Assembly (NCBI GenBank): GCA_932521035.1
Contig: OW051496.1
Location: 3,906,001 to 3,970,000, forward strand
Source: Oscheius dolichura
Lineage: Eukaryota > Nematoda > Chromadorea > Rhabditida > Rhabditidae
Direction of reading: 5' to 3'
DNA: 64,000 nt
The notes under the pieces: model-generated
What the model was told of the DNA's origin: nothing
What the model saw: the letters and a program-made list of their open reading frames with translations, nothing else
Database searches by the model: none
Position numbers and translations under genes: made by a program
In this document: in pieces, positions 1-10,860 of the stretch
Layout: the number at the start of each line of letters is the position of its first letter
Numbering within the stretch: the first letter of the stretch is position 1

Positions 1-126
1 ATCAAAGAAAAGGAAGTTCTAGAGAACAGGGAAAAGGAAGCGGCCCGTCTAGCCTCATCCATTTCCGAAATTCAGAGATTCGCGTGTGCGAGTCCCATTC
101 TGGTCGAAAGTGAAACAACAGGCTAA
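1..126 (+). CDS. possible 3' terminal exon of an unrecognised gene, open at the left edge
   Basis: Frame 1 is open from the first base to a TAA at 124-126, giving about 41 residues. The first half is strongly charged and helix-like (EKEVLENREKEAARL) and could be the end of a coiled coil; the tail reads ASPILVESETTG. No family can be named from so short a piece. The composition looks coding, and an open frame at the window edge with no start is what a truncated last exon would look like. A chance open frame of this length is also possible. Confidence 0.33.
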   Translation: MKEKEVLENREKEAARLASSISEIQRFACASPILVESETTG

Positions 127-2950
127 AAGATGGAATCATTGCTGGACTTGCAACTTCCGTGTACCATATGTTTCAACTGACAGTTTTATAGAAAAGAGAG
201 GAGTGAAATACTGGCAAGAGAAAAGAGAAAGGGAAATATTGGATCGGGTGACAATGGAAATAAGGGATTGAAGAAGTATACTGCTCAATGAACCGTTTCT
301 TTCTTTGTGTAGGCTTTATAAGAGTTTCCCGAAATATAGGGAAAAATGTATGCGCTGGTTAGGTTAATAGCGTTTTGGAAAAGTCTTTTCAAAAGGGTTG
401 ATTACGAGAAGGCCGAAATTTAGGGAAATGGAAAGAGAAATTTGAGGGACCTTTTATACGCCGCTGAAAAGAGACAAATGCCAAACTAACCTAACAGGCT
501 TCTTATCGTTAAATGGGTAAAACGAAGCAGCAAAATTAATAAAGAGGCGTAAAGTAATAAGAATCTCGGGCGGTCGTTATGAGAATTTTCAAATTATGAA
601 ATGTTTTAGGCCAGCCATATAGAGAATGTTGCTATGTGTTACAGATCGACCTCATATAGTTCAATAAATCGAATAGCCGAATTGAGGATACAGTAACCAC
701 TAATAAAGCATCGGAAATCTTTTCCCCGGGTAGAAATGAGAAGTACATGATGGAGTCTGCTCCCCGCCCGTAAGAATGAGTAAATGTGTTTTTGTCTGAT
801 TTGCAATGGAATGCCGGTCGACCCCTAGGGAAGCGACATCAGGTGGCGTCTCGGGGTCGCCACCAGTTGTGCTCCCATTATGGTCCCCGGGGGTCTAAAA
901 CGGAGACAAAAGATGCGACACGCCATTGATCCCCGCCCTCGAGGGTCTAATGCCGACAATTAGATGAAGTGCCTCGCAGAGATTTACCAAATCATCAAAC
1001 AATGACCCTCGGGGCGGGGAGACTGGTCACTTACTGGGAGGGAAGGGGACCGGGTAGACTGGTGCGGTGTACCCATTCATGGGAACACATTATGTTTTAC
1101 CAACGGGATAAAATTCCTATGTGACTCCTTTCTTTTACTGTATTAGTACTAGTTTTTTTTCCGTTGGTCCAAAAGAGTTCAAAAACTTGCGCAAGGGGGC
1201 CATTTTCTTTGCTTCAATGAGAACATTCGACAATGTCTATATTCTATCGTACTCTTTATAAAAATTGTAGGGAACGTGAAAAAGAAGTTGTATAGCTGAG
1301 GAAGTCTCTGCCTCTTATAATTCTCCTCATTTATCAAATATAACCAATAAATGCGTTGAATTCTTCCAATATTGTAATGTTTTATTCGTGCTATTAGAAT
1401 TCTAGAGTTCTACTGTCTTTATTCAAAATATGCTGCAAAACATCAAAAATCTGTAGCTGAATATGAAAATTGTAATCGGCGCTATATCGTGATATTGCCC
1501 ATTGGAATGATTTATGACGGTCAAAAATTATGGGCATCTACTGGGGAGAGCGGAGAATGCGATAATGGTAAGGAGGGAAGGGTATTGTACCTTGGAAATA
1601 AAGCGGCTAGCGCATTCAAATAGTAAATTTGAAACGTATCGGGTTCACTTGATAAGCAGACGAAATCAACGCGAATGTTTATAGGGTGGCGTAGCAAACT
1701 ATTTCATATGTAGTACAGTGAAAGTTTCGGACAGGGTGCTTGATCTGCTCTGTTGTTTTTTCTTGGGGGGAGGAAAACCGAAAGTAGGCATAACTCGTAT
1801 TCGAATTCTTGAAAATATGTTGTAAAAAAGTAGCTGTAATAATGAAAGAAGCTCGACTGCTTTCTATTCAAATGCTGGCCGAAACCATCAAAATCTCCGT
1901 AGAAATGACTCATTTGCCGTGGATCACCTGGCGTGAAATGGACGAGAACGAAGTCACCACTCCCGGCGGTGAATATTCTATCTACTGGCAGCGAGGTTTG
2001 AGTTCTCTCTCTCGTGGAATCTTTAAGGTTATCCGAGAGGAATAAGAGAGGCCAGTGACCAGGAGACAGAGGAGGAAAAACGACTGGAGAGACCTAAACT
2101 TCCTAATCGGATGACGGGCCGCGCAAAGGGTCAGAACTGAGAAGAAGAAGTGTCGCGGGTCCTCTGAAATGGGCGGACACTCCCTCTCCCCCCGACGGCG
2201 ACACCAAAGTCAAGAAAAAAACAATGGATTGCCGTCTCGGCGGGAACCGCCTACGGCCACGGTCTTTCTCTTCTATTTTTCGAGGTTCCGGGTCACCGAT
2301 ATAACCGGGCCTTCTTCCCGCTTCCCATTACGCCATTGTTTGAAGAATGTTCAATATTCAACAAAATAGTGCAGCACTCCCAGCTTCGTCGTCTCTAATT
2401 TAATTGTCACCAATTTTGGCAATTTCTTTAGTAAACAAAGGAGAGAAGAGGGCCTACTCTAATAAAAGTAGAAAGCCGGGGAGAGAGAGAGGGTTGAAAA
2501 ACCAGAAAGTCTAAAAATATTCGACACGGACGTCAGAAGCCACATCTGCCGGGGCCGGCTAACAACAGTCCGTACGGGCATAACCCCGACTGGTGTAAAG
2601 TGATTAGACCAGCCAGCGTGAGAATGTCCGCCTCTTCGGCTATAAGAACTCGAGGAGTTGGAGTATTTAGTGGCTGTAGAAGGTGGAATAACCCTTCCTT
2701 GGGGGGTTACTGTAATAATTCGGAGCAGGATGATAGGAGGGTGTGTCTGGGGAACGAAGAAGTCCAGCGATTGTTAGGTCTCGTTATGTTTTGGAGATTC
2801 TTTTTATCCTAACAAAATTCAAGTTTTTGCTCGATCGCACATATCGAGCTTACAAAAGTAAATTTAAAGGAGGCATGCATCATCTGCAACCAATTTCCTG
2901 TGAAATATGAACCTCAGCGTATTGGGCAGTGTAGCCACGAGTTTATACTG
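127..2950. other. intergenic, no supported gene
   Basis: Only short scattered ORFs occur here, none with splice-linked neighbours or a recognisable domain. One plus-strand ORF (1809-2045, 78 codons) has a mildly protein-like end but no identifiable relative. A GC-rich patch with several CCCCGGGG-like runs lies around 820-1030. Confidence 0.5.
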
Positions 2951-3413
2951 ACAAGGGAACTTTTTCAGTAAGCGATGCGTTCTGGCCAAACAAAGTACTC
3001 CATTCGATAGAGAATGAAAAGTTGTACAAGACGCTGGCGTCAGGAAGTGCCTAACGCACCCTGTGACATTTTCCTCATACTGTAGAAAAGAACATCATTG
3101 TTCTAATTTCATCCATTTCTAAGCAGCATCATGGCTCAGCAAATAAAAGGTTGGGCTATGGTTCTACAGACCGAAGTTCGGTCTCCGTTGACTTTTTTGC
3201 CATTTTTTTTGGCTCACTTCTTTTGAGCTGTCGCTTTCATTTTTGCAAAGGAATTTCTTTGAAAAATTTCCAAGTCTTTCCCTATATGTGTTGCTGCGTA
3301 ACAGGATGCATTAGGCACTTCCTGACTTCGGATTCATAGATAAATTTTGATTCTCTATCGAATGGTGTACTTCAGTACACAGGAACGCATCGCTTTTTGA
3401 AAAAGTTCCCTTG
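2951..3413. repeat. fold-back element with ~113-bp inverted arms
   Basis: The segment 2951-3064, beginning ACAAGGGAACTTTTTCA, reappears in reverse complement at 3301-3413, ending CCCTTGT. The arms share long blocks such as GCGATGCGTTC, CATTCGATAGAGAAT and GTCAGGAAGTGCCTAA, with scattered mismatches. The spacer is about 235 bp and has no ORF of note. This is the architecture of a non-autonomous fold-back or MITE-like element. No clear target-site duplication was found. Confidence 0.75.
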
Positions 3414-4146
3414 TGAGAACTGAAGGAAACATGACCAAGATTTGAAGGAATGAGGTTGAAATTTTATAGCGGTCGGATTATTTCTGTTTCAATTCGTAAA
3501 TAAGAAGGCCCGATAGAAGCAGGAATCCACTGAACTGTCGTTATAGGAAAATACATTTCAAGCTATACCGGAGCATCCAGTCCCTTGTCGTCCTCCTTGT
3601 TTTTCTCCACTAATTATTGCAGTTTTTAGGATAATTTAGTGGAGAATAACTGGAAAATACACATGATAAATGTTGAGATTCTTTTCTGTTTTGGGAATCC
3701 TTTTTATGTTTTCAAGATTCGTGTTTTTGATTTTACTACGTAGCACCTCCTTTCCCTTGCAAAAAAAAGCCATGAATCATTTCCCGGAAGCAATTTGTCA
3801 GTAAAACATGAAACTCCGTATGAGAACGAGGGTCGACTGAGAACTGGGAGGAATATGTAAAATATATGAAGAAGTGAGGCTGAATCTCTCTAGCGGTTGG
3901 GACTCGATATGTTCCAATTCGTAAATAAGAAGGATTATTAGCGAAAAGAACTCAATTGGACTCTGCCCATGTCATTTCAAGTTAGTATTTCTTGTCTTTT
4001 GTCGCCTTTCCAGTAATTAGAGAGATTTTTATAAAAATTTTGGGAAGAACAACTGAAAAATATACTCACGAAATGTAATGAACTAATGGTATAGTGAATG
4101 TTGGTCGATTCTTTTCTGTTTTGGGGCTGTCTTTTATATTTACAAG
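3414..4146. repeat. diverged direct duplication, two ~300-bp copies
   Basis: Copy 1 (about 3417-3718) and copy 2 (about 3839-4146) align in the same order: GAACTG, tagcGGT, CAATTCGTAAATAAGAAGG, catttcaag, agt/ctaATTA, a GAATAACTGGAAAATACAC/GAACAACTGAAAAATATACTC block, and GATTCTTTTCTGTTTTGGG. About 120 bp of unrelated sequence separates them. Neither copy carries a supported ORF. Divergence suggests an old segmental or repeat-derived duplication. Confidence 0.65.
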
Positions 4147-4196
4147 TTTTAGCTCAATTGTTTGTCACGCCACGCATCATAGACTGAAAAAGGCCG

Positions 4197-4260
4197 CCGG
4201 AACTTAGTTACGCCGTAACTAAGTTCCGGTCTATTTTGTTCTTCCGTAACTAAGTTCCGG
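4197..4260. repeat. 16-bp palindrome plus a third direct copy of the arm
   Basis: CCGGAACTTAGTTACG (4197-4212) is followed after one base by its exact reverse complement CGTAACTAAGTTCCGG (4214-4229). An identical third arm lies at 4245-4260. The first two can form a nearly loopless hairpin. The function is unknown; it could be a protein-binding palindrome or the end of a transposed element. Confidence 0.85.
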
Positions 4261-5371
4261 CAGCCACTGAAAAAGTATCATTTTATTTATCATTATCGTC
4301 CAGAGGAACTTCCTTGTAAAGTATAAATACGATGAGAAGAAAACCGGCAATGGAGAGAGACAAAACAGTTGAAGAAACAGGACCTTGTCCCTAGGGGCCA
4401 CCATTTGTGGCGGCTGAAATTCGTTATGTATCATGCGCTCAATAAGAATAACTTTTGAGATAGTAAATTCAATGTCCCCGTCACATTCTACTCAACGTAC
4501 TGTAATAAGACGGGGATGATCCGCCTAGAGCTGTTTATGTTTCGCCGGCCAAATAAGAGTATTTATTATAAAAGTAACTCAATTTTGCACTACTTCTCCC
4601 AGTTTATTGATGCTTTATCTGCCCTTTCCGTTCCTCTTCCCCCTCCCCACTAATTATTCAATCCGGCTTCGGAGATTTGCAAAAGCCGTGAGTACCCAAT
4701 GAATATTAGCTGTCTTCTCATCAATTGACCACCCCCACAATCAACAATTTATGGGGAAAACCGGAAGGCATAAATAGCCATTAATCTCTCGTTTTCAGTG
4801 TGTTTATGGCAAAAGAACAGCGTCGGCTAAGCTGTGGTTTTACGGGGTGAGGGGGTCAGAGAGAGGGGGTGGTTTGTTTGCCCTTTTAGGGGTCATTGGC
4901 CGTCTGGACTGTCCTCCGGCGTCTCTTTATCGCCGCAGAAGACTAAGCGAACAGTTATCCGTATTTCGGTTATAGCCAGGATTCATAAGTTCTATCCAGC
5001 TTTGGTCATGTTCGAAAAGGCCAAATCAAAATGTTCAAAATGTAAAAAACATTGGTTTGTTGAATCCCTTGTTGAATCAAGCTCGAAAAAGCCAATAACG
5101 ACGGTAGTCTTCTCTATGCCCGAATAAAAGATCGAGAAGTTTGTGTTTCATCAATTTCATAAAAGGTGCACCTAGCTCACTACTTACTATGATCTCTGTA
5201 GCGGTAAAACTATAATACAGCTCTCTCTGTAATATCATATCTCTGATAGTTCTTGCCATTTTTGTGTTTAGTTGCTTTCCGTTTCAGTTTATTTATTTGA
5301 TTATTGCAACAATTGAGCATTAGGTCGAAAGGAAAATGGCAAGGAGAGGATTATGTCGTTGTACCAGTTCT
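4261..5371. other. intergenic, no supported gene
   Basis: No ORF here has splice context or a recognisable domain. The longest plus-strand frame (4834-5127) is Lys/Ser-rich and not protein-like overall. The region ends at the 3' side of the minus-strand pseudogene. Confidence 0.5.
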
Positions 5372-6372
5372 TCAGAAATCAGTTTTGGGATAGCCCTTGT
5401 GATCGTCGGATACCATTCCATTCTTCTTGGTGATTTTGATGGAATTTTCACGGAGTTTCGGGGCCTCGAACTGAAATCTTCTGATTCTGATTTTCCCAGC
5501 AATTTCCGATATTGTAACTCTCGTTCATATTCTCAAAACTGACCGTCTTCGTTGGAGTGACAACATGGGGACATCCGGACCTCTCCTTGATATTGCAGTC
5601 GGACGGAAGCTGGTAGAGATTGCCGCAGAAGGTGCCTCCAATGAGGAGGTTCTTGGGGCTGTCAGCAATTGTGGCGGCCATGTTGAAATACGTCTCGGAA
5701 TCTGTAAATTCATCTATTGTACCGTAATCTAGGGAGAGAGCATACCAGAGACAGCGATGAACTCCGGGAGGACAGATTTGATGTAGTAGTTATCGGTCAA
5801 CTTGGGCCGAGTGTCGATCTTCAACAGCATCTGGTAGCTGTCGGTCGTGTAGAGCTCGAAGCAGACCTGAAATTACTTGGTTATTTCTCTCTTTTAAATG
5901 TAAAATAAAACGGTCAAGCGAACAACAACGTGCTCCTATATTTCGGTCTGTTTTAGACAACTTATCTCGGTCAGAATCTCTAATTTGGAAGGACGGCACA
6001 TGGTGCGAGCAGTCATCAGAGAGAGCGTGTCAAATGGAGCCAGTTTGTAGATGCTCTCGTCATAATACGGCTGGATGAAGACAGCAGAAACGAGTTGTCT
6101 CATCTTCTGAAAGATATTTCTCAAATTATGATACTATATTATGTGCTTCGGAAAGAAAATTCCTATTGTATTACGGTAGAAAACAAACCGTTGGTGAACA
6201 GCTGCTTCGGAACAGTTCCTTCCTTGAGTTTACGGATAATAGTCTCGATTCGTCTCATAAAATCACGGCGATAACTGGAAATCAGGTAGTCCAGGCTTTG
6301 GCCAAGGAGAACGCGGAGAGAGAGCCGGCTAGGCCTTTTGAAATGCACAGGGCTTGGTCACTGGTTCTGTAA
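5372..6372 (-). pseudogene. broken tandem paralogue of the 6.7-8.4 kb secreted-protein gene
   Basis: Four exon-like blocks match the neighbouring gene in order: a block with SYRRDFMRR (neighbour SYRSYLMKR), LVSAVFIQPYYDESIYK (neighbour LVSAVSIHPYYEKSFYK), a block with CFELYTTDSYQMLL, and a Cys-containing block with GTFCGNL. The last exon ends in KTDF and a stop. Several lesions are visible. The 5' exons are missing. A DQAL segment is joined out of frame to a downstream one. Five bases present in the intact copy after GATGAG are missing, shifting the frame. One donor reads ATAAGT where the intact gene has GTAAGC. These are hard to explain as alternative splicing, so this is called a pseudogene. 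Intron positions match the intact gene, so it arose by DNA-level tandem duplication rather than retroposition. Confidence 0.75.
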
Positions 6373-6705
6373 AAAATGTCTGTGAGACTTTGGAAGTCTG
6401 AACAATATTTGGCGGGAAATGCAGTTCCTACAATACAATAAAGTGTTAGTTAGTGGTCCCCATTTGAAGGAGAGCCAAAACGGGAAACTCTAACAGTTTA
6501 GAAGACACTTATCCACTTCTTCTTTCACGACATGAAATAGACTGCCACAAAATGTTTATTTACTGTATCAACATATCAACAATCCTACCCTAATAATGGG
6601 GAGATGTCTGTGGCATACTTGTACAAATATATATCAACATTATAAAGTGAGATTACAAGAAAAGTAGTACGGAGATCATGTTGTTGGACAGGATCGAGTC
6701 GTTGT

Positions 6706-8429
6706 TCAGAGTTCGATCTTGGGGGAGGCCGCCTCCTTTGCAATTTTGGCGGCGTTGTCACGCAATTCGGCTTCGTACTGAAATGTTCTAATTGAGCTTT
6801 CTTCAACTATTTCGCATAAGCCGCCAGCTGACAGGACCTCCCAAACAGTCATCTCGCTCCAAAACTGACCACTTTCTTTGGAGTGGTGACCTGTTTGCAT
6901 CCCTTTCTCTCGTGCACATTACAGTCCTTCTCCAATAAGGTCAATTTTCCACAGAAGATGCCCTTGAAGAAGGAATTCTTGTCGCTGTTTGAGGTTGTCA
7001 TCACCATTTTAAAGTCTGTATCAGAATCTGCAAGTTAATCTATTATACCGTAATCCAAGGAGAGAACATACCAGCAACCGCAATGAACTTGGGCAGAACC
7101 GACTGGACGTAGTTGTCACCCATCAACTTGGGCACGGTCTCGATCAGGAACAGCATCGTGTTGCTCTCGCTGGTGTAGAGCTCAAAGCAGATCTACAATC
7201 TTTTGGTTATCTTTCTAAACAAGCCGAAAATGAACAGGTCCTTATCAACTGACAAAAAAACCCCCCGCTTACATTTGCGATAAGTTCATATTTCGAAGGA
7301 CGAGTCAAGCGGCTAACGGTCATCAGGGAGATGGAGTCAAGGGAAGCCTGTTTGTAGAAGCTCTTCTCGTAGTAAGGATGGATGGAGACAGCGGATACCA
7401 GTTGTTCAAGCTCATCGTCTGAAAGGTATTCCTCTAATTAGGATACTGGATTCCATGCTTCGGAAAGAAAGTTCCTATTGGATTACGGTAGAGACAAACC
7501 GGTGTAGAAGAGCTCGAAAGGATCATTTCCTTGGGAGAGCTCACGGAGAAGCTTCGAGACTCGCTTCATAAGATAACTCCGGTAATCCGACAGCATTGAG
7601 AACAGCTCGTAATCGAGATAAGCATCAGAGATTTCCGTTAAATTGCTGTCTTCCACGCTCTCCTTAACCTTCTGACGAAACTTTAAACAACAGAATATTT
7701 GGGACTTTTAGAAGGTTTACCAAAGACGGGAAATCATATTGCGGGTCAACCACCTCAAGAAGCACATGGCCAACTGTGAAGGAGAGGCGAACGGGAGCAG
7801 GGTGATTGGAGGCGTTAGTACTCCAATAACGGGAGAGTGCCTGGTCGGTACTCGCGTCGAATAACTGTTCCTGCCTCTTGAGCACGTCTTCAAAGATCAC
7901 ACGTCTACTGGCGAGCCTAGGAACAGGAAAAAGTATACGGTATGTGTAGGACATACCTCTCTGCCACCTCGGGGCTTTTTCCTGGGGCATTGAGATAGGC
8001 AAAGACGTCGAAGAGATAGTGTGTTAGTGGTTTTACTTCGGCGAGGGGGGAGAAGTCCATTCTGGTCGGTACACAGTCGCTGCCCATAGTTCCAACGACG
8101 GGGAAAGCCTTCTTCTGTAAAAGAACAGTTCTTTATCCTGGTAACCACGACTTACCGCGATAATGCCGTGTTCCTTCGCCAGCTTCTCAATCTTTTCCGT
8201 CGCGCCGGGTCTGTTGTCCCCGGCGTAGAAGATAGTGTCTATTCCCTCGACTGACTGGACACATTGGAAGAGAAAAGCAATGACCAGGTAGAACATGATG
8301 CGATAGTACACCATGCCTCCTCTGAGGATACGGTAATTATTCTGAAAATCTGTATTACCGTAATCCATACTAACTCACGGGTGGCTCTTCTCCAGGATCT
8401 TTCGGATTGAGGTTCTCCTTCTTTTCCAT
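6706..8429 (-). CDS. unrecognised secreted or signal-anchored protein (~400 aa), intact family member
   Basis: Exons joined in frame on the minus strand give about 400 residues. The start chosen is the ATG at 8427-8429, beginning MEKKENLNPKDPGEEPP, 23 nt downstream of a TTTCAG acceptor. The next exon continues with a hydrophobic stretch (YYRIMFYLVIAFLFQCVQS), a signal peptide or signal anchor. Later landmarks are VVGTMGSDCVPTRMDFSP, LVSAVSIHPYYEKSFYK, ICFELYTSESNTMLF, a Cys cluster (GIFCGK, EKDCNVHERKGC) and the C-terminus ASPKIEL. Introns are 37-80 nt with GT donors; several contain TACCGTAATCC. I do not recognise the family. Two damaged relatives flank it (5.4-6.4 kb and 9.7 kb), so it belongs to a locally expanding group, common among secreted nematode proteins. 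Confidence 0.7.
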
Positions 8430-9736
8430 TTGTCGTTGATGGGAAACGGCTGAAATTGAATAATATTATATGGAGGTTCAAGGGTGGAATATAGAGAAAT
8501 TGTTCGGAATAGATCAATGCGACCAATGTGAAAGTGTCGAAAGTAAGGAGGAGGGGCAAGGTGTCAGAACAGAGCTCAGGGCCAGCCGGTCGAATATGAT
8601 TTACGACGGTTAATAGAGTGTCTTCGAATCCAGAAACATGTGCTTGTTTACGAGCTTGGTTCTATTTCTTGACTGTATTATAGAAGAACACACAAGATTT
8701 AGTACTCTAACCAGTCAAAGGAAATAATTAGGGCGGTTGTTAGAGAATGAATATACGGTAAGGAGCCACCATGATAATTGGTTGGGAAAAGAGAAGAAAG
8801 TGTTTCCGACGAGCCGATAAAAGGGGCAGCTTCTTTTCAAGAGCGGTTCAGAGAATATCGATGACTGAAGTTGAACTGAACCCAAAGGGGGGAGGGGGGC
8901 GCCTACTCACAAGGGAGAGAGATGGAGAGGCGCAGAGACGGTCCACAAGATGTTAGACATTTAGAAATGTCCACCTGTACTGGGCAGTCTCTGTCTCCAG
9001 TTATGTACTATCTCTGGCTGATACGCCATCGTCTTCTGGGGAAAAATAACAGCTAACTTTTTGCGGTTTAGATGAAGCTGATGTTTGTATGACGTACGAC
9101 AATAGCTGGAGATTTTATACACATTTTAACAAGATGGATGGTCAGAGTTGAGCTGACCCGAAGGGGATGGGGCCGCCATGGTTTTTCGCCTGGAAGGGAG
9201 AGGGAGAGGCGCAGAAACAGCAACACCTGGGAAACAGAGGGGCCGCTAGACATTTAGAAATGCACCGGCACCCATCTTTGTCTCTGGTTGCAAAAGATGT
9301 GGTGAAACGTGTTACAAGATTCTTGTACTGGGCAGGTGTACGCGGTAATCCGCTTAGGATCTAGCAATCTGACCGAGGGATAAGCCCTTCCGGTTCAAAT
9401 CGAGGAGTCATTTGTTTGAATTTTGTTTGCTCTTGAAAGAAAGATATAAAGGTGACCTTTGGATATAGACAACGGGACCAAATTGATAGACAGAATTGAA
9501 CTGAACCGAGGTGAAAGGACCATAAACTCCACCGCCGAATTGATGTGCTCATCAGCAAGAGAGGCGCCAAGAATCTTTACAGTCAACCAGGCGTGGAAGA
9601 TGGCTGAACAGTTCTATTGCAATGAAATTGGGAGACTGTTATGAAGAGTGTATTTATGGTAAATATCACCAAACAAACGTAAGAATACAATAGGAACGGC
9701 AATAAGATGATGTTTTGGACAGGATAGAGTGGTTGC
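8430..9736. other. intergenic, upstream region of the secreted-protein gene
   Basis: No supported gene lies here. It contains a duplicated segment described separately. A third, weaker relative of that segment (TTGAACTGAACCGAGGTGAAAGG) is near 9495. Confidence 0.5.
8853..9288. repeat. duplicated upstream segment, two ~150-bp copies
   Basis: About 8853-9000 and 9128-9288 share GTTGAaCTGAaCCc.AAGGGG, GGGAGAGaGAtGGAGAGGCGCAGA, and TAGACATTTAGAAATG followed by TCTCTG. They sit between the intact secreted-protein gene and the 9.7 kb relic, both minus strand, so they may be duplicated 5' flanks from the same tandem amplification. No ORF is supported. Confidence 0.55.
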
Positions 9737-9999
9737 TTACAATTCATCCCTGTTGTCCTCCGATACTTCCATATGTTTCCGCAGAACTTTGGGAGATTTG
9801 TTACGAGGTTTGGCTTCGTACTGAAATTATCTGTTTCAGTTTTTTGTCGACTTCTTGTTTCGGATATATGATATCCGCTTGGGCTTCAAAATATGCTGTC
9901 TCCTCCCGAAACTGACCATCTCTCCGTCCTTGTTCTCGAATGGGCCGATTCTATCTTGCGTTTCCCGTCAAGAATCAAGAAGTGCGTGAAGTGCACGCA
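9737..9999 (-). pseudogene. 3' relic of a third family copy
   Basis: The exon 9737-9820 begins YEAKPRNKSPK after a TTTCAG acceptor, as in the intact gene (YEAELRDNAAK), and ends in NRDEL and TAA. The upstream donor (GATG|GTCAGTTT) also matches. Past that donor the frame that would join is interrupted by a TGA. About 170 bp upstream of the intron lies the target duplication of a MITE, and no further exons of the family are recognisable. Flanking non-coding sequence (TTGGACAGGATAGAGTGG versus TTGGACAGGATCGAGTCG) is also shared with the intact gene. The terminal RDEL resembles an ER-retention tetrapeptide, but in a relic this may be coincidence. Confidence 0.6.
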
Positions 10000-10007
10000 C
10001 AAGAAAG

Positions 10008-10277
10008 GGTGCACCCCCGAATCAGAACGGTTTAAAACACGGACGGTTCCGAAAAGTGTACGGTTTAGAAACCGGACGCTTTAGAAATGGACGGAATAAA
10101 AACCGGACGGTTTCAAATCGGGACGGTTCAAAACCCGGACGTTTTAGAAAAATCGTGGCAATAAAACTTGGGTCTGCATAGTACGCCACGATTTTTCTAA
10201 AACGTCCGGTTTTTGAACCGGCTTTTTCTAAACCGTCCCGATTTTGAACCGTCTGTTTTCTGATTCAGGGGTGCACC
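10008..10277. mobile_element. 270-bp MITE with 20-bp TIRs and 8-bp target-site duplication
   Basis: The ends are inverted repeats starting GGTGCACCCC, with one mismatch over 20 bases. They are flanked by an exact 8-bp direct repeat CAAGAAAG at 10000-10007 and 10278-10285. An inner perfect 25-bp inverted repeat (10135-10159 and 10185-10209) surrounds a 25-nt spacer. The outer arms consist of many variants of ACGGTTT.AAA.CCGG. There is no coding capacity. An 8-bp duplication is characteristic of hAT-superfamily transposition (established), so a hAT-type MITE is the best guess. The intact duplication suggests a fairly recent insertion. Confidence 0.85.
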
Positions 10278-10285
10278 CAAGAAAG

Positions 10286-10860
10286 CACTATCCAATAGAA
10301 AGATAAAGAACACGTATCATTGAGCAGTTTATTACTGTATTGTCGTGGAGATACTTCGATGCGTCGTTTTATTGGTTTCGGGCTATTTCTGCTTTCACAT
10401 CTTGGTCTTGGAGGCAGGGGCAGTCCTATCAATGTCAGAGTTGATGATCCTGTTCCGAATGGCGAGTAGTTGATAGCATTGATACTACCGAAGATCGTGG
10501 ATTATTGTAAAGCGGACGAGAGTAGAAAACATATCTTCCTGGAATAGGTGTTCCGGCGACTATTGTTCTACACGCACAAACGTATTTTTGTCTAACCAAA
10601 AATGGAGGAGGAAGGGCCCATCTTAGCCGACATAATTCAGCAATAGTCGGATGATCCAGGATGTATACTTTTCGAGATGATACGCGAGTGGGGAAGAAGA
10701 AGTCACTTAAAAGCCAGTGAATCAGTTGTAGCTATTACAAGCGATTCTACAAAGTGCTCAGGACAAAACAAAGTCTAAAATTTGCCTTCAAGAGATTTAT
10801 ATTTTTAGTTACTCAAAGATGAAAAAGTATATGCATTAAAGAAACTAACAATGTGGATAA
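10286..10860. other. intergenic between the MITE and SYF1
   Basis: No ORF or recognisable element is supported. It holds the 3' flank of the minus-strand SYF1 gene. Confidence 0.5.

Noticed and set aside
5890..5990. Possible AT-AC (minor spliceosome) intron at the ATAAGT donor of the broken copy
   Set aside because: The acceptor is an ordinary TTTCAG, the U12 donor consensus is absent, and the intact paralogue has GT; a mutated donor is simpler.
9361..9412. tRNA-like B box (GGTTCAAATC) after CTGACCGAGGG
   Set aside because: The T-stem does not pair, no acceptor stem or good anticodon arm can be drawn, and it sits in repeat-derived DNA.
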